NCBI GenBank assembly: GCA_903813345.2
Contig: CAIIXF020000004.1
Coordinates: forward strand, 24,989,985-25,053,984
Length of the DNA stretch: 64,000 bases
Direction: 5' to 3'
Source: Owenia fusiformis
Taxonomy: Eukaryota; Annelida; Polychaeta; Sabellida; Oweniidae
The notes under the pieces were generated by a model. That model did not search any database and had not been told where the DNA came from. It saw nothing but the letters and a program-made list of their open reading frames with translations. The position numbers were made by a program, and so were the translations under genes. Positions 1 to 10,150 of this stretch are shown piece after piece. The first letter of the stretch is position 1. Each line of letters starts with the position of its first letter.

Positions 1-156
1 ATTGTTTTTGTAACTGTTTATACATCTTTCGTTTGATAGTTCTTTTTCGAATGAAATGAAGCCATACCGTTTAGACATGTATGACATAAAACCATTTTCG
101 TGGTTTAAAACTCTTATACATAAAAACGAAATTCGTCATACTTATGTTCTTCCCAG

Positions 157-248
157 GTATGAAGGGCTACACCCTCTAGGCCTTCGAACCTTTGAGTTCC
201 TGGTGGACAGTGGTAGCAGGCGTACATATTTCCTGCAAAGGGAGAAAG
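157..248 (+). CDS. possible internal exon, product not recognised
   Basis: A 92-base open stretch begins after a TTCTTCCCAG acceptor and ends at a GTATGC donor. In the frame that stays open it encodes about 30 residues (YEGLHPLGLRTFEFL, then a VDSGSRRTYF segment), which look protein-like and not repeat-like. It would be the 3'-most visible exon of a gene lying mostly outside the window on the left, since no matching next exon was found downstream. I do not recognise the family. Chance splice signals remain possible. Confidence 0.3.
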
Positions 249-270
249 GTATGCTTTTCATATGTTTTTA

Positions 271-1100
271 AATCACCTTGTAACAAAATCAATATTGTGT
301 CTAGCTTGCAGAATTGTTTAAAATGAATATAAATATGTTAGACTCGCGCACCCATCCTTCGTAAAATTCGATTTACTCGCACACACGTCATTTTGCGAGA
401 CACAAAAGTGCGAATTTCTCTTTAACCGGGACACGCTTGGATGAGATATTTGGTGAATTAGATCGTCTTCAGACATTGATGGTACGGGACAAGTTTCACA
501 GAGATACAAAATCTTAAAACATGTAAAAAGTGTGATTACAAACCTCAAGCGAAAGAAAATGCGAATCACTCGCGCACACGTCATCCATGAAGTCACGTGA
601 CAGACTATACCCAGGGTGATTGTAGAGCGTATATTAAATAGCGGAATAAAAACATGTAGTCGTGTAACATAAAATTCGTTATAATGAGAGGAATACGTGA
701 CTGAGTGTACGTTCTGTCCCGAGGTGAGGATGGGTTCGAAGCTTGATGAAGCAAGATGTAAAGTTTGTGTGAACTCTTAAGTCTATCTCCCTAAAGTAGC
801 TCGTTTAAAAAGATGCATATGTTCCTTAAAGATGTGTTAAGATTTGCCCTTAAACTTAGCTAAATATATGTTAACTCATCGTGAGATATCACAGCCTTCT
901 CTCAGTTTCCTTCTATTCTTGTGCATAGCAGGGATGGTCTGAGTATCAGAATGATGTTAACTCTTGATTTGAATTTTATTAAACAAATGTAATATTAAAA
1001 TCATGACCTTGCCTTCAGATTTCAGGATATCTATTGAGTAAAAGATTCACCATTATTTTAACATAGATCAAATTGTCTAACTTTTTCAAATTCAATTGTA
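271..1100. other. non-coding stretch with one dispersed repeat
   Basis: No gene is supported. About 880-955 contains a sequence (GTGAGATATCACAGCC ... GGTCTGAGTATCAGAAT) that recurs in inverted orientation at about 48735-48815, so part of this interval is an interspersed repeat. The rest shows no clear structure. Confidence 0.5.
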
Positions 1101-1104
1101 TCTT

Positions 1105-1374
1105 GCCAAAACAAAATGGAGGTATCGGACATGATGTCAATTTATTTTTTCCAGCACTAAAACAGTTTTTTCCTTTAAACTGTACATATTATACGAATAA
1201 TAATTCAAACATAAGGAGGCTTAAACACTCCATGGGGGAGTTTACGGTTGACACACTTTTGGAAGGGGTGTAAATTGTATGTAAGAAAATTACAAAAATA
1301 CCCCAATGAAGGTGGAGATTTGTGGATAATATAAAAAAATGAACCCTGGTCACCAAATCCTGGCTACGCCACTG
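1105..1374 (-). mobile_element. element H copy 1, hAT-like terminus CAGTGGCGTAGCC
   Basis: The right edge reads CACCAAATCCTGGCTACGCC then ACTG. This is the reverse complement of the terminus CAGTGGCGTAGCCAG seen again at 7706 and 25956. The body (GGAGGTATCGGACATGATGT, then an ATTCAAACATA segment) matches 25590-25956. No second terminus or target duplication is clear, so this is probably a truncated copy. A hAT assignment rests only on the terminal sequence style. Confidence 0.5.
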
Positions 1375-2302
1375 GTGTAGTTGTAAAGAGATATATTATA
1401 AATCTAAATTCTTAACGTATTTCAGATTTGAAACTGCTCCGTAGCCGACAAAAAATTTCATTATTATTTTTTATATAAAAAATTAGAAATACCCAATAAA
1501 TCAAGATATCATAAAGTTCAGAGTTATGCTGAAAACATATGTAAATATTATTGTGTCGGTATATTGTACCATTAAAAAGAAATTAAAGAAATGGTACATT
1601 TTAGAGTATGATTCTCCGACGCCGTTTTCAATAGCTTTTACTCTTAGCGTTGTTGGACTTCAAACAGAAGTTCATAACGATACCGTACATAACAATATTG
1701 CTTACAAATCCGTGTATGCTAAAAAAAAGAATTTCAGATTTGATCAAAATGTGCTATACGATGCTTAGTGACTGTGTTAACATATTAGCGTAGCAAAAAT
1801 GCCAACACTTCCAGTGCTTTTCTGTAATACCAATAACGTACGTAACATCCTTAACCATACGCTTGAGAAATTGATCATTAATTGATTATATTTTGAAAAT
1901 CTGATTATATTCTCGTAAACAACTTATTTATGTTGTTTGGCATACCAAATGTAAGTATTATGTTATGTAAATTAATAAGATAATTGGTCATTTTAGGATA
2001 GCAATTAATTTATTGCACCATAGGGGTACTTATTCTAAAAAGTTGGCGACACTACTTTAAAGGTCTCTAGAAATTGTACGAAACATTCAAATTCAATGAA
2101 ATTTTCACAAAACCTTTATTTTATGCAATATATATATTCAATCAAAATATATGAACGATGCTCTTATCATTGATAATTTGGCAGAATAATAAATGGAAAC
2201 ATGAGATTTGTGATCTGGCGACAATAACGTACACAATGTTTTGGCATATATTTGGCATCTTTAAAAATGTGCAAATACATATTTCCTGAATATCAAGTGT
2301 GG
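1375..2302. other. AT-rich non-coding stretch, nothing recognised
   Basis: Open frames here (for example about 1526-1768) have no domain-like content and lie in AT-rich sequence. I see no repeat pair or splice-bounded exon that I can defend. Confidence 0.4.
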
Positions 2303-2306
2303 TTAA

Positions 2307-2809
2307 GGTGCTATGGAAGTTAACAGGAAATGACAAAACAGGAAGTAACAATTTTTTTTGCATATTTAGACATTTTTTGAACAAAGATAACAAAGTTCTG
2401 TTTTGACCTCCAGTCAATTCAACTAGTTCCAAATACCATTTACAGGTCCAGGATCACAATGTTCATGGTCAGAATGACCCTAAACATGATGAAATAACCT
2501 TTTCAGCCCTCTGAAAATGTGACTGAAAAATAGCTAAAAGAAGGAGGTAGGAAAGGTCACTGAACAGAATCTTTCGGATTTTTCAGAAAATGTGCCTTAT
2601 TTATTGCTCTAAAGGATACAATCTTTGAAAATTTGATATCATTCATAGAAAAAGAAGAATTATGAAAAAACTGATTTGAAAAGCGATCTATTTTCCTTTT
2701 TATGACCGCCATTTTTGTTTAAGACAATTTTCTGAAATTTCAAAGATTGTATCAGTTAGAGCATTATATACTTCCTGTTTTGTCATTTCCTGTTAACTTC
2801 CATAGCACC
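2307..2809. mobile_element. 503-bp TTAA-flanked MITE (piggyBac/Kolobok type)
   Basis: Perfect 39-bp terminal inverted repeats begin GGTGCTATGGAAGTTAACAG and end with the exact complement. They are flanked on both sides by TTAA (2303-2306 and 2810-2813), the target used by piggyBac and Kolobok transposases; the GG terminus suits Kolobok better. A second inverted pair lies inside (about 2610-2640 against 2735-2765). There is no coding capacity, so it is non-autonomous. The perfect arms suggest a fairly recent insertion. Confidence 0.8.
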
Positions 2810-4269
2810 TTAAGGTAGACAACAACCCAAACTTCAAAAATAACAAATGAATATTATTTTTGGACCCGCTGTTAAGGAGATTATATACCGGCGACTCAAT
2901 TGCACGCTTATATCTGGAATGAGCGTCTAGTAATAGTCCAGTCAAAGTAACATTTGACCCAAAACTAATTGCAATAGTAATAAAATGTTGTTTTTTCAAT
3001 TTATATCAACATATGAAATGACATACTAAAAATCTACCAAAATCTATTCAGTGGAACATGTAAAAAAATCATTTTTGGTACCCCCTCCCCTTGAAAAACA
3101 GACCCCCCTAAGGAAAAAATTATTTTTCAAATGCCTGCAATATTTTTAAAGTAATTTTACAATTTCTTGCTTGTAATAAGGTATCCCAATCTGTGTATCT
3201 CTTTAACTTTGGTATTCAGAGTGAATAAGAATATTTTTAACCCTTATTCATCTGAAATTTTGCATTAAATGCGCACGGTAATTTTATGTGAACGCCATTA
3301 TATTCCAAAAAAGCGACTCAATCATGTATAAAAAATCCCAGTTTTACCTTGTTATGTAATCCATACATATACAAAGCAAGAGAATTTTGCATTCATTAGT
3401 TGTTGAGAAAAAAATCATAACTTTCGAAAAAAAAAGTTTTTAAATTAGGGGTAGGCCTTCATTCGCTTCACTTATTCTTAAATCACTGGGAGAATTTAGA
3501 TCATTAACCCCCAAGGACTTTATAATGAAATCATATATATATAATGTATGCCTTAAATATAATATAAATATATATAAAGTCATAATTTTTTAAAACAAAT
3601 TGAAAAATAGGGACAGGCCTTCATTTGTTTCACTTATTTTTAAATTACTGGGAGAATTGAGACCAATGACCCTTATGGACTTGAAAATGAAATCTTATTA
3701 ATAATATATACACTATAAATATGATATAGGTAGCTGTGTAAGTAGCTGATTAAGAAGCTTAGTGGGTTGCTGATCAAGTTCGCACCATTGACTTAACATG
3801 AGGATATCATCAAGTCGACTTTTCGAGATTTCAAAACATCAAAGAATCTAAACTCAAAGTCAGATTTCAGAAATTTTGCAGTATTTTGACACCTAAAACA
3901 TTGCATTCATTTAGAACTTTTTGTTCTGACCTATTTTCCATACAAATCTCAAAAGTAGGTTAAGATACCCTCTGACTGCATGATGCTAAGGCTATTAGCA
4001 TATTCTTGGCTACCAGTACATCGAACCTCGAAGAATATTATGAAAGTGTAGTGTCAGAATCGCAAAAATATGACCTTGGCTTTTCAGTGTCAAAATTGTG
4101 AATTCAAGTAGCTTTCAGTAAATTTAATTGTATTTAGTCTGAATTTCACTGGTGATCCATTCGATTTGGGTTTGCTTTTTCTTGTGACTGATGTATACTT
4201 AATTTTTTACTTTGTTCTGAACAAGTTTTGGTCCTTACCCTTTAGCACTAGTGCTTACATATTCCAGTC

Positions 4270-4560
4270 ATACTATTATAGTTGTTATGCGGAATATGGC
4301 ATATATTCATGGTTGTGCGATGTTTGCAGTATATGGCATATTCCAATGGTGAGTATGGCATATTCCGCTGTGAATATGCGATACACTCAACTGCCGAATA
4401 TGCCATATACAGCAGATGGAAAAGTAACACAGAATGCATCTATTTGATTGTTTCCATTTAAAGTTCTCATTGATAGTGTGTATGCCATATACCGCGGGTG
4501 AATCTGGCATACACCACAAGTGGATATGCCATATTCGTTGCGGAATATGACATATATTTG
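4270..4560. repeat. cluster of dispersed ATATGCCATAT-type motifs
   Basis: About nine degenerate copies of a GGAATATGGCATAT / ATATGCCATATTC word occur in both orientations within 290 bp, separated by irregular spacers. Because the word is close to its own complement, both strands are open and give spurious frames of 60-93 codons. It is not a simple tandem array. The function is unknown. Confidence 0.6.
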
Positions 4561-4689
4561 TATCGTGTTTACCGCGTGACAATATTAACTTTTACAATAC
4601 CAATCAACATTGTGTCTAAATATATTAGTACAATGTAGAACAAGGCACAGGGTTAAAATTATTGTACCTAATACATAGCAGTGTGGGCT

Positions 4690-5140
4690 TGTTTACCCAA
4701 AAAGCAAGATGACCACCAAAATGTCTATCAGCTGTAGAACATCTTACCATGTAACATGTGTAAAGTTTTGAAGTTAATCCATTAAGTGGTTTTCATGGAA
4801 TGCCAATGACAAAATTAATCCAAAAACTTCCAAAATGGCCGCCACAGTGCAAGATGGCCACTGAAAGGGGACCAGAATGCAAGATGGCTTCTGAAAAGAT
4901 TTTTAGATCTAGAACTTCTTACCATGTAACATGTGAAAAATTTGAAATAAATATGTTGAGAGATTTTTTGGGAATTGTGATGGCAAGATTTATCTAAAAA
5001 CTTCCAAGATGGCCGCCAGAATGCAAGATGGCCACCGAAAAGTGAATCAGCTCTAGAACTTCTTTCATTGTAACATTTGTGAAAATTTGAAGTGAATCCA
5101 TTAAGTGGTTTTCCAGGAATCGTGATTCCAAGAAAAATGC
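4690..5140 (+). repeat. three imperfect tandem units with AAGATGGCCGCC core
   Basis: Three units of roughly 180 bp each contain AAGATGGCC(A/G)CC, a CTAGAACTTCTTACCATGTA segment, a GTGAAAATTTGAAGT segment and a CATTAAGTGGTTTTC segment. A related arrangement (AAAATGGCCGCC plus a CAAGTTGAA/GTGGTTTTCC segment) occurs at 39690-40540, so this is a dispersed family. The open frames on both strands are by-products. Confidence 0.6.
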
Positions 5141-6119
5141 AACACCACCCATCCGCCAAGCAGACAGCAGTATCATACCTTTTTAGGTACGATAAAATAC
5201 ACATCATATGATGTCATAATAAATTAGCAAACGAGCTAATGGGCTAATTGCATATTTATTGCTTCATTATGATACAAATATGAATTTGAGTCGAGGAATA
5301 ATGAGTGGAATTTGCCTAATATCGTATCACATCTATTAACAATATTCAAATGGTTGCTATGGAAACTGGCATTTGACATTATTGGTAACAAATTTGAGAC
5401 TGGGAAACAAGTGGATTTGAAAAGATTGGGTCATTAGTTTTACAACGGTACCTTATTTGTGCCCTTTCCTCTCATTTGTACAAATTTCATTTTCCGACCT
5501 ACATTCTAGTAGCCTAACCATACGGTATCAAAAAGTTTATTTCTCAAAATTCAATAAACCTATCATTTCAATATTACAAAGGAATAATAAATGTAATGTT
5601 GGTCCATCGTTATAAATTATAGGACATTTTCTAGAAGGTCCTATCATGATAAAAACACATTTTCAAATTATTATATGCGAAATTTGAGAGATTTTTTCAA
5701 TATTTTCTTGGTTTGTAAGGGTTAAAAAGAAGACAAAAGAACTTTTTCTTGGTTAAATTAATATTATTATCTAGGAAAAACAATATCCAATTGTGGTCAA
5801 GCTAAATTATGTAAAAATAAGACCTCAACTTTAAGAAATATGTTTTTTAGTCCTGCACTTATATATTGAAGGGGGTGGGGTAGGGGGTATCTTCGATTCA
5901 AATTTTAACATTGTTCCACTATTTCGATTTTGGTAGATTTTTAGTATGTATTTCAAGGTTAATAAATGTAAATAACTAACCTATTTTGATTTCTATTGCA
6001 ATTTGTTTTGGGTTAAGCTATTTTTCTCATTAGTTTGATTGGGCTATAAAGTCAGTATAATATACATGTATCATACAACACGCATTAACAACTCAGTACA
6101 CTAGCGGACATTTTAAACA

Positions 6120-6215
6120 TTTTTAACGTATCTCTGGACCTCAGTTTCTGGGCCTCGCCTCGTGTTTGACATTAGAATTTAGAATTCACTGCAGCAAGAA
6201 CGTAAAAGAGTCATG
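6120..6215 (+). promoter_or_regulatory. displaced 5' leader of the methyltransferase gene
   Basis: The sequence before the Gypsy element ends CAAGAACGTAAAAGAGTCATG, with a possible acceptor (CACTGCAG) ending at 6196. Its last five bases TCATG are repeated just after the 3' LTR, where ATG opens exon 1 of the methyltransferase. Before the insertion these two stretches were adjacent. The leader therefore belonged to that gene, as 5' UTR or as a leader exon joined by splicing. This is inferred from the target duplication; no transcript is seen. Confidence 0.55.
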
Positions 6216-6438
6216 TGTTTCAATACATCCTTACACCCCTACTTTATATATTGAACTAATCCAATGTACTATATGCTATGTATCGTAGTCTTTACCAGTT
6301 TGAATCACTTATGACTTATTACTTATTACTCTTAAGTCCATCTTCTTAAGATGCTTGAATAAAGTTTACTCTCTATTAAACTTACTAACTATAGCGTTAT
6401 GTATCAATTACCAGTCGACAACGAACAGTATTGAAACA
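6216..6438 (+). repeat. 5' LTR of the Gypsy element
   Basis: A 223-bp LTR bounded by the 10-bp inverted termini TGTTTCAATA and TATTGAAACA. It contains a TATA-like CTTTATATATTG near 6240 and a polyadenylation-like GAATAAAG near 6356. Both would be needed for LTR-driven transcription. Confidence 0.9.
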
Positions 6439-6454
6439 TGGTGGCAGCGGTGGA

Positions 6455-6900
6455 ATTCATGAAATTCCTACTAGACCCTGGCAAAATGTTGCATCTGACA
6501 TATCTGATAGACTACCTGACATGAAAGCTACAACTGTAGTTAGAAGGCTGAAAACTCATTTCAGTAGATATGGATGCCCTGACAAGCTCACTTCAGACAA
6601 TGGTGGACCATATGACTCTGAACAATTCAGAAAATTTGCTAAAGAATGGGATTTTGACCATACTACATCCAGCCCTTATAATTCAAAAGCAAATGGTAAA
6701 TCTAAATCGGCAGTAAAAATTGCGAAACAACTGCTAAGAAAATGCAAAAATCCAAAGGTGATATCTATATTGCTTTGCTTGACTATAGAAATACTCCCAC
6801 TCCAGGTATGGATACAAGTCCTGCTCAAAGACTAATGAATCGGAGAACTAAAACACTTCTTCCAACTTCAAATGCATTGTTGACAACTTAAAGCATGAAA
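6455..6900 (+). pseudogene. Gypsy integrase catalytic-core remnant
   Basis: Translation from about 6461 gives RPWQNVASD, then TSDNGGPYDSEQFRKFAKEW and SSPYNSKANGKSKSAVK. These match the D, D and E regions of Ty3/Gypsy integrases. Part of the core between the first two acidic positions is missing or scrambled, and the usual Glu in the AES context is Lys here. A frameshift near 6760 moves the reading into the DYRNTPTPGMDTSPAQRLMN segment, which is characteristic of the same family, followed by stops. It is clearly non-functional. Confidence 0.85.
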
Positions 6901-6968
6901 GAACAAAGAAAGAAAATCATGTTGAAAAGAGTAGATCGTAAGGTTACTATAATAAAAATGCAAAAAAC

Positions 6969-7199
6969 TTGATTCCACTCGATGAAGGTGATTCTGTAAG
7001 AATGCAACCATTCAAATTGGGTGAACGTTCTTGGAAGAAAGCAACTGTTCAAAAACGACTTGATGAAGGTTCATATGATGTAGAATGTGACGGTACTGTC
7101 TACAGACGTAATATACAACATTTACGCAAACAACCTGACATTCCACTTAATCAACCTTTAACTCCTTCAAAACCCCTCCCTATTCTCAATTCTGAGTCT
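6969..7199 (+). pseudogene. Gypsy integrase C-terminal domain, 5' portion
   Basis: The frame encodes a segment with DSVRMQPFKLGERSWKKATV and SYDVECDGTVYRRNIQHLRK, the small beta-barrel style C-terminal region of Gypsy integrases. It is cut by the LINE at 7200 and resumes in frame at 14033 after the second copy of the 11-bp target ATTCTGAGTCT. Confidence 0.8.
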
Positions 7200-7202
7200 G
7201 AA

Positions 7203-7705
7203 TTGAGCGCTGATTTGATATTCACTGGACATAAAAACATTAATATTGAACCTCCTCCTCTGAAAATGAACGGGGAAATAGTCCCTAGATGTAATACTCA
7301 TAAACACCTCGGACTTACTCTTGACCAGCACCTAAACTTCAACGCTCACATTGATCACTTAATTAACAAAGTAATAAGCCTGATGAGGCCCATGAAGAAA
7401 CTCTGCAAGATCTTGTCAAGCAAGCACCTTGAAACTTTATATAATGCGTACATACTCCCTCATTTTGATTATTGTGACCAGATACCAAATTGCAATCGGT
7501 TACATTATAGAGCAGCATGTCTAGTCTCTGGAGCAATCCATGGCTCGAACACCAATAAAGTTCTCTCATCAATAAACTGGAAAACTTTATCTTCTAGAAG
7601 AGAGAAACATCTCAAAATATTTATTTTTAAAGCAAGATATAATAACTTTCCTCATTTCATTTGTAATCTTGTCAAGTCCTATGAGAATGATATACAAGTG
7701 CGCTC
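7203..7705 (+). pseudogene. LINE reverse transcriptase, C-terminal part (first half)
   Basis: The frame reads through CNTHKHLGLTLDQHLNFNAH, LYNAYILPHFDYCDQ and ARYNNFPHFICNLVKSYEND. This is the typical post-catalytic thumb and tail region of CR1/jockey-like LINE reverse transcriptases (the HKHLGLT and LPHFDY-type motifs). About 15-20 residues are deleted after FDYCDQ. The catalytic FADD region is absent because of 5' truncation. The frame continues at 13347 after the insertion. Confidence 0.8.
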
Positions 7706-8196
7706 CAGTGGCGTAGCCAGCAATTGGTGACCAGGGGTTCGATTTTTTATGTTATCCACAACCCTCCCCCTTCATCGGTGTACCTCACATAAAAGCATTT
7801 TCTGTATTTGTCATACATACAATTCATTCTTTAGAGTTCATTCACAGATATGTCAAATTCTGAAACATGCGATTCCCACACTTTTAGCTGATTTTTGAAA
7901 AGATTCCAAATCAAAAGATGTTTATTTCATTTTGTAATAGAGGAGTTCCTAATAACCTCATGAACTAACAGTAACTTACTGAATACTAGTATATTTAATA
8001 GCAAATATTTTTGAAGAATTAATAATACTTATTTAATCATGGCGCACATTGACAGATGACAAATAGTAAATTGAATGGAATGAAACAGTCTGAAATTCCA
8101 AAAAGACCAAATTAAAATAACAATTTATCAACTATGCTCTGTAACATTAAACATTTCTTTTAAATTTTAATGCCTTGCTACAAAGAACAACTAATC

Positions 8197-9453
8197 CACG
8201 ATGCCCGTGTCAAGCAGCGTGCCTACTAGTCACGCAGTTTGAAACTCTGACAAACTGCGCGCATATTTCAAAATGGAAGACAGGGAGGACATGACTCCCA
8301 AAAAGATCCAAAATACGAAAAATAGTTAGTCTCGTTCTAAAGATAGTGCTATTCTGTGAAGATGAACTTAATTTACTCATAGTACCCAATGTTTTTCCCG
8401 ATGTAAACCTAGTTATCTCAATATAAGGGTCTTAAGTAACTTCTGTGTTCAAAATTTACAGTGTAAAGTTATATCTATGTCTTTTTATCGTCATTTGCCG
8501 TTTATTCAGCCATTGTGTCTGTGTATGCTAGAATATATAGGATCACTCCATCTGATTAAAGCAGCATAGTTTGTGTTCAAAACGATAATACGCCATAAAC
8601 GTGATTTACACATTTTTCTTGTCAAACTGCGCGCCTATATTCACATGTATTTCCCAAACTGCGTGCCTATTATTTCCAAACTTGCCTATCCAAGCTTGTT
8701 TTGTATTATTAGAAAACGTAAGCGCCATATGTAAGGTACATAATCATGTGTCTAATAGTAGAACCCCAAAATTGAAACACTATGACAGTCCATCCACCAA
8801 GATGGTAATCTGAAAATAAAAGATTCTTTCGTTCCCAACTTAATTGTCACTTCTATTATACATTTTGACTTTCAATATGAAAATGTCATAAAATCTGACG
8901 ATAAAACAAAATTTCCAAAGCTATATGAAAAATACCTACACGTGCCTCTGTAGAAATTCCTATGATAATATGTAGTTTTAATAGTGTATGCGCACAATTT
9001 GTAATTTCTGGCTAAAATAGGCGCGCAGTTTGTGGTTTATTTCTTTTTAATCTCCTGATTATCTGTTTTATCTCGAAATATTTTGAATTATACATGATAA
9101 ATGCGTAAGGAATTAAATATCAAATGAGTCTAAAGTATTTGTCATTTATGTTTAAAGTGCTAGATCAATTTACGTATAAATTCCTGTTAAGTCAGTGACG
9201 AAAATGCCATTAATCTGCTTATGTTTTAAAACTTAGATTCATTTGCACATAGTTTTTGCTAGTATTTGCAAGATTCGTACATTCGCCACAGAATGAACGC
9301 ATTGAACAAGAAAACAATGCAGGATAAATGTCTTTTAATTACGTTTCAAAATACAGACTTCAACTTAAATGATGCAATGTTGTTAGGCACGCAGTTTGTG
9401 ATCGAAACAAACTGCGCGCCTACTTAGGCGCGCAGCTTGACATGGGCACCGTG
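8197..9453. mobile_element. Transib-like non-autonomous element A, copy 1
   Basis: The ends are CACGATGCCCGTGTCAAGC and the complement of CACGGTGCCCATGTCAAGC, flanked by the exact 5-bp duplication TAATC (8192-8196, 9454-9458). A CACNRTG heptamer with a 5-bp target duplication is the signature of Transib elements, the superfamily related to RAG1. About nine copies of GCGCGCAGTTTG, in both orientations, lie in the terminal and internal regions. There is no coding frame, so movement would need a transposase supplied elsewhere. A second copy lies at 15341-20316. Confidence 0.75.
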
Positions 9454-10150
9454 TAATCCTGAAAAACCTATTTGTTCTTTCTTTGATTTGAAAATAAAAA
9501 ATAAAACATTCCATTCTTTATCACCGTGCCGCTGTTTTTTATCATAAATGACGAGAATCATAAACGTTTTAAGAAATAAAAGCATTTTAGATGAACTTAT
9601 GAATGATTATAAACTTTTGTTTTGGAGAAATGAACATTATGAACATTTATTATCTTATTTAAGAATGCTGTCAAATCCTTTTTAGACACAGGATTTGAAA
9701 CGTAAGCAAGGCTAATACTCTCGTCTTTCTGGCAAGTACACTCCCCTCCAGAAGTTTGGCAACCTTAGCTCCCTCCTCTTTATGTTTGAATTTTTATTTA
9801 AATAACCTGCGAGGATAATACTTATAATATTGATGGAAATGTATCTTGACTTCATTTCCAATGCCACAAAGTCTCCCATTTTTTAATGTAAACCAAGGGG
9901 AACCAATGAGCTTTATAAATAATTAGTAGATTAGATTCAACCGCAGGCCATCTGAAATTAGGTCTTTGGAGTTTAAAAATCTCGATAATCCGTTGACGAT
10001 TATCAGTGGATCCATTTTTTTTAGAAAATAAAAAGTGATTATCAGAAAGCAATGCATATCGGTACACCACGTGATTTTTTATATTTTTGAACTGTGACAA
10101 TAAAATACTCATTCGAAATAATAAATCTAGACTTATTTGATATAATCCTT
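9454..10150. other. non-coding, old repeat sequence
   Basis: This lies inside the composite block between element A and the long-TIR element. Fragments such as TTTGGCAACCTTAG resemble interior H/R family sequence. No gene is seen. Confidence 0.4.

Larger units (their letters stand above)
2900..6030. repeat. long inverted repeat arms enclosing 2.7 kb
   Basis: The left arm (about 2900-3110) contains CATACTAAAAATCTACCAAA followed by a C/T-rich run. The right arm (about 5865-6030) contains the complement, TTTGGTAGATTTTTAGTATG, preceded by a G-rich run. Homology extends outward through ATTGCAAT-TGTTTTGGGT on the right and its complement on the left. The arms have diverged through substitutions and indels, so this is an old foldback or long-TIR element. 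The interior holds the repeat clusters at 4270 and 4700. No target duplication was found. Confidence 0.55.

Noticed and set aside
4166-4582. Three open frames on both strands
   Set aside because: They overlap the ATATGCCATAT motif cluster, whose near-palindromic words keep both strands open.
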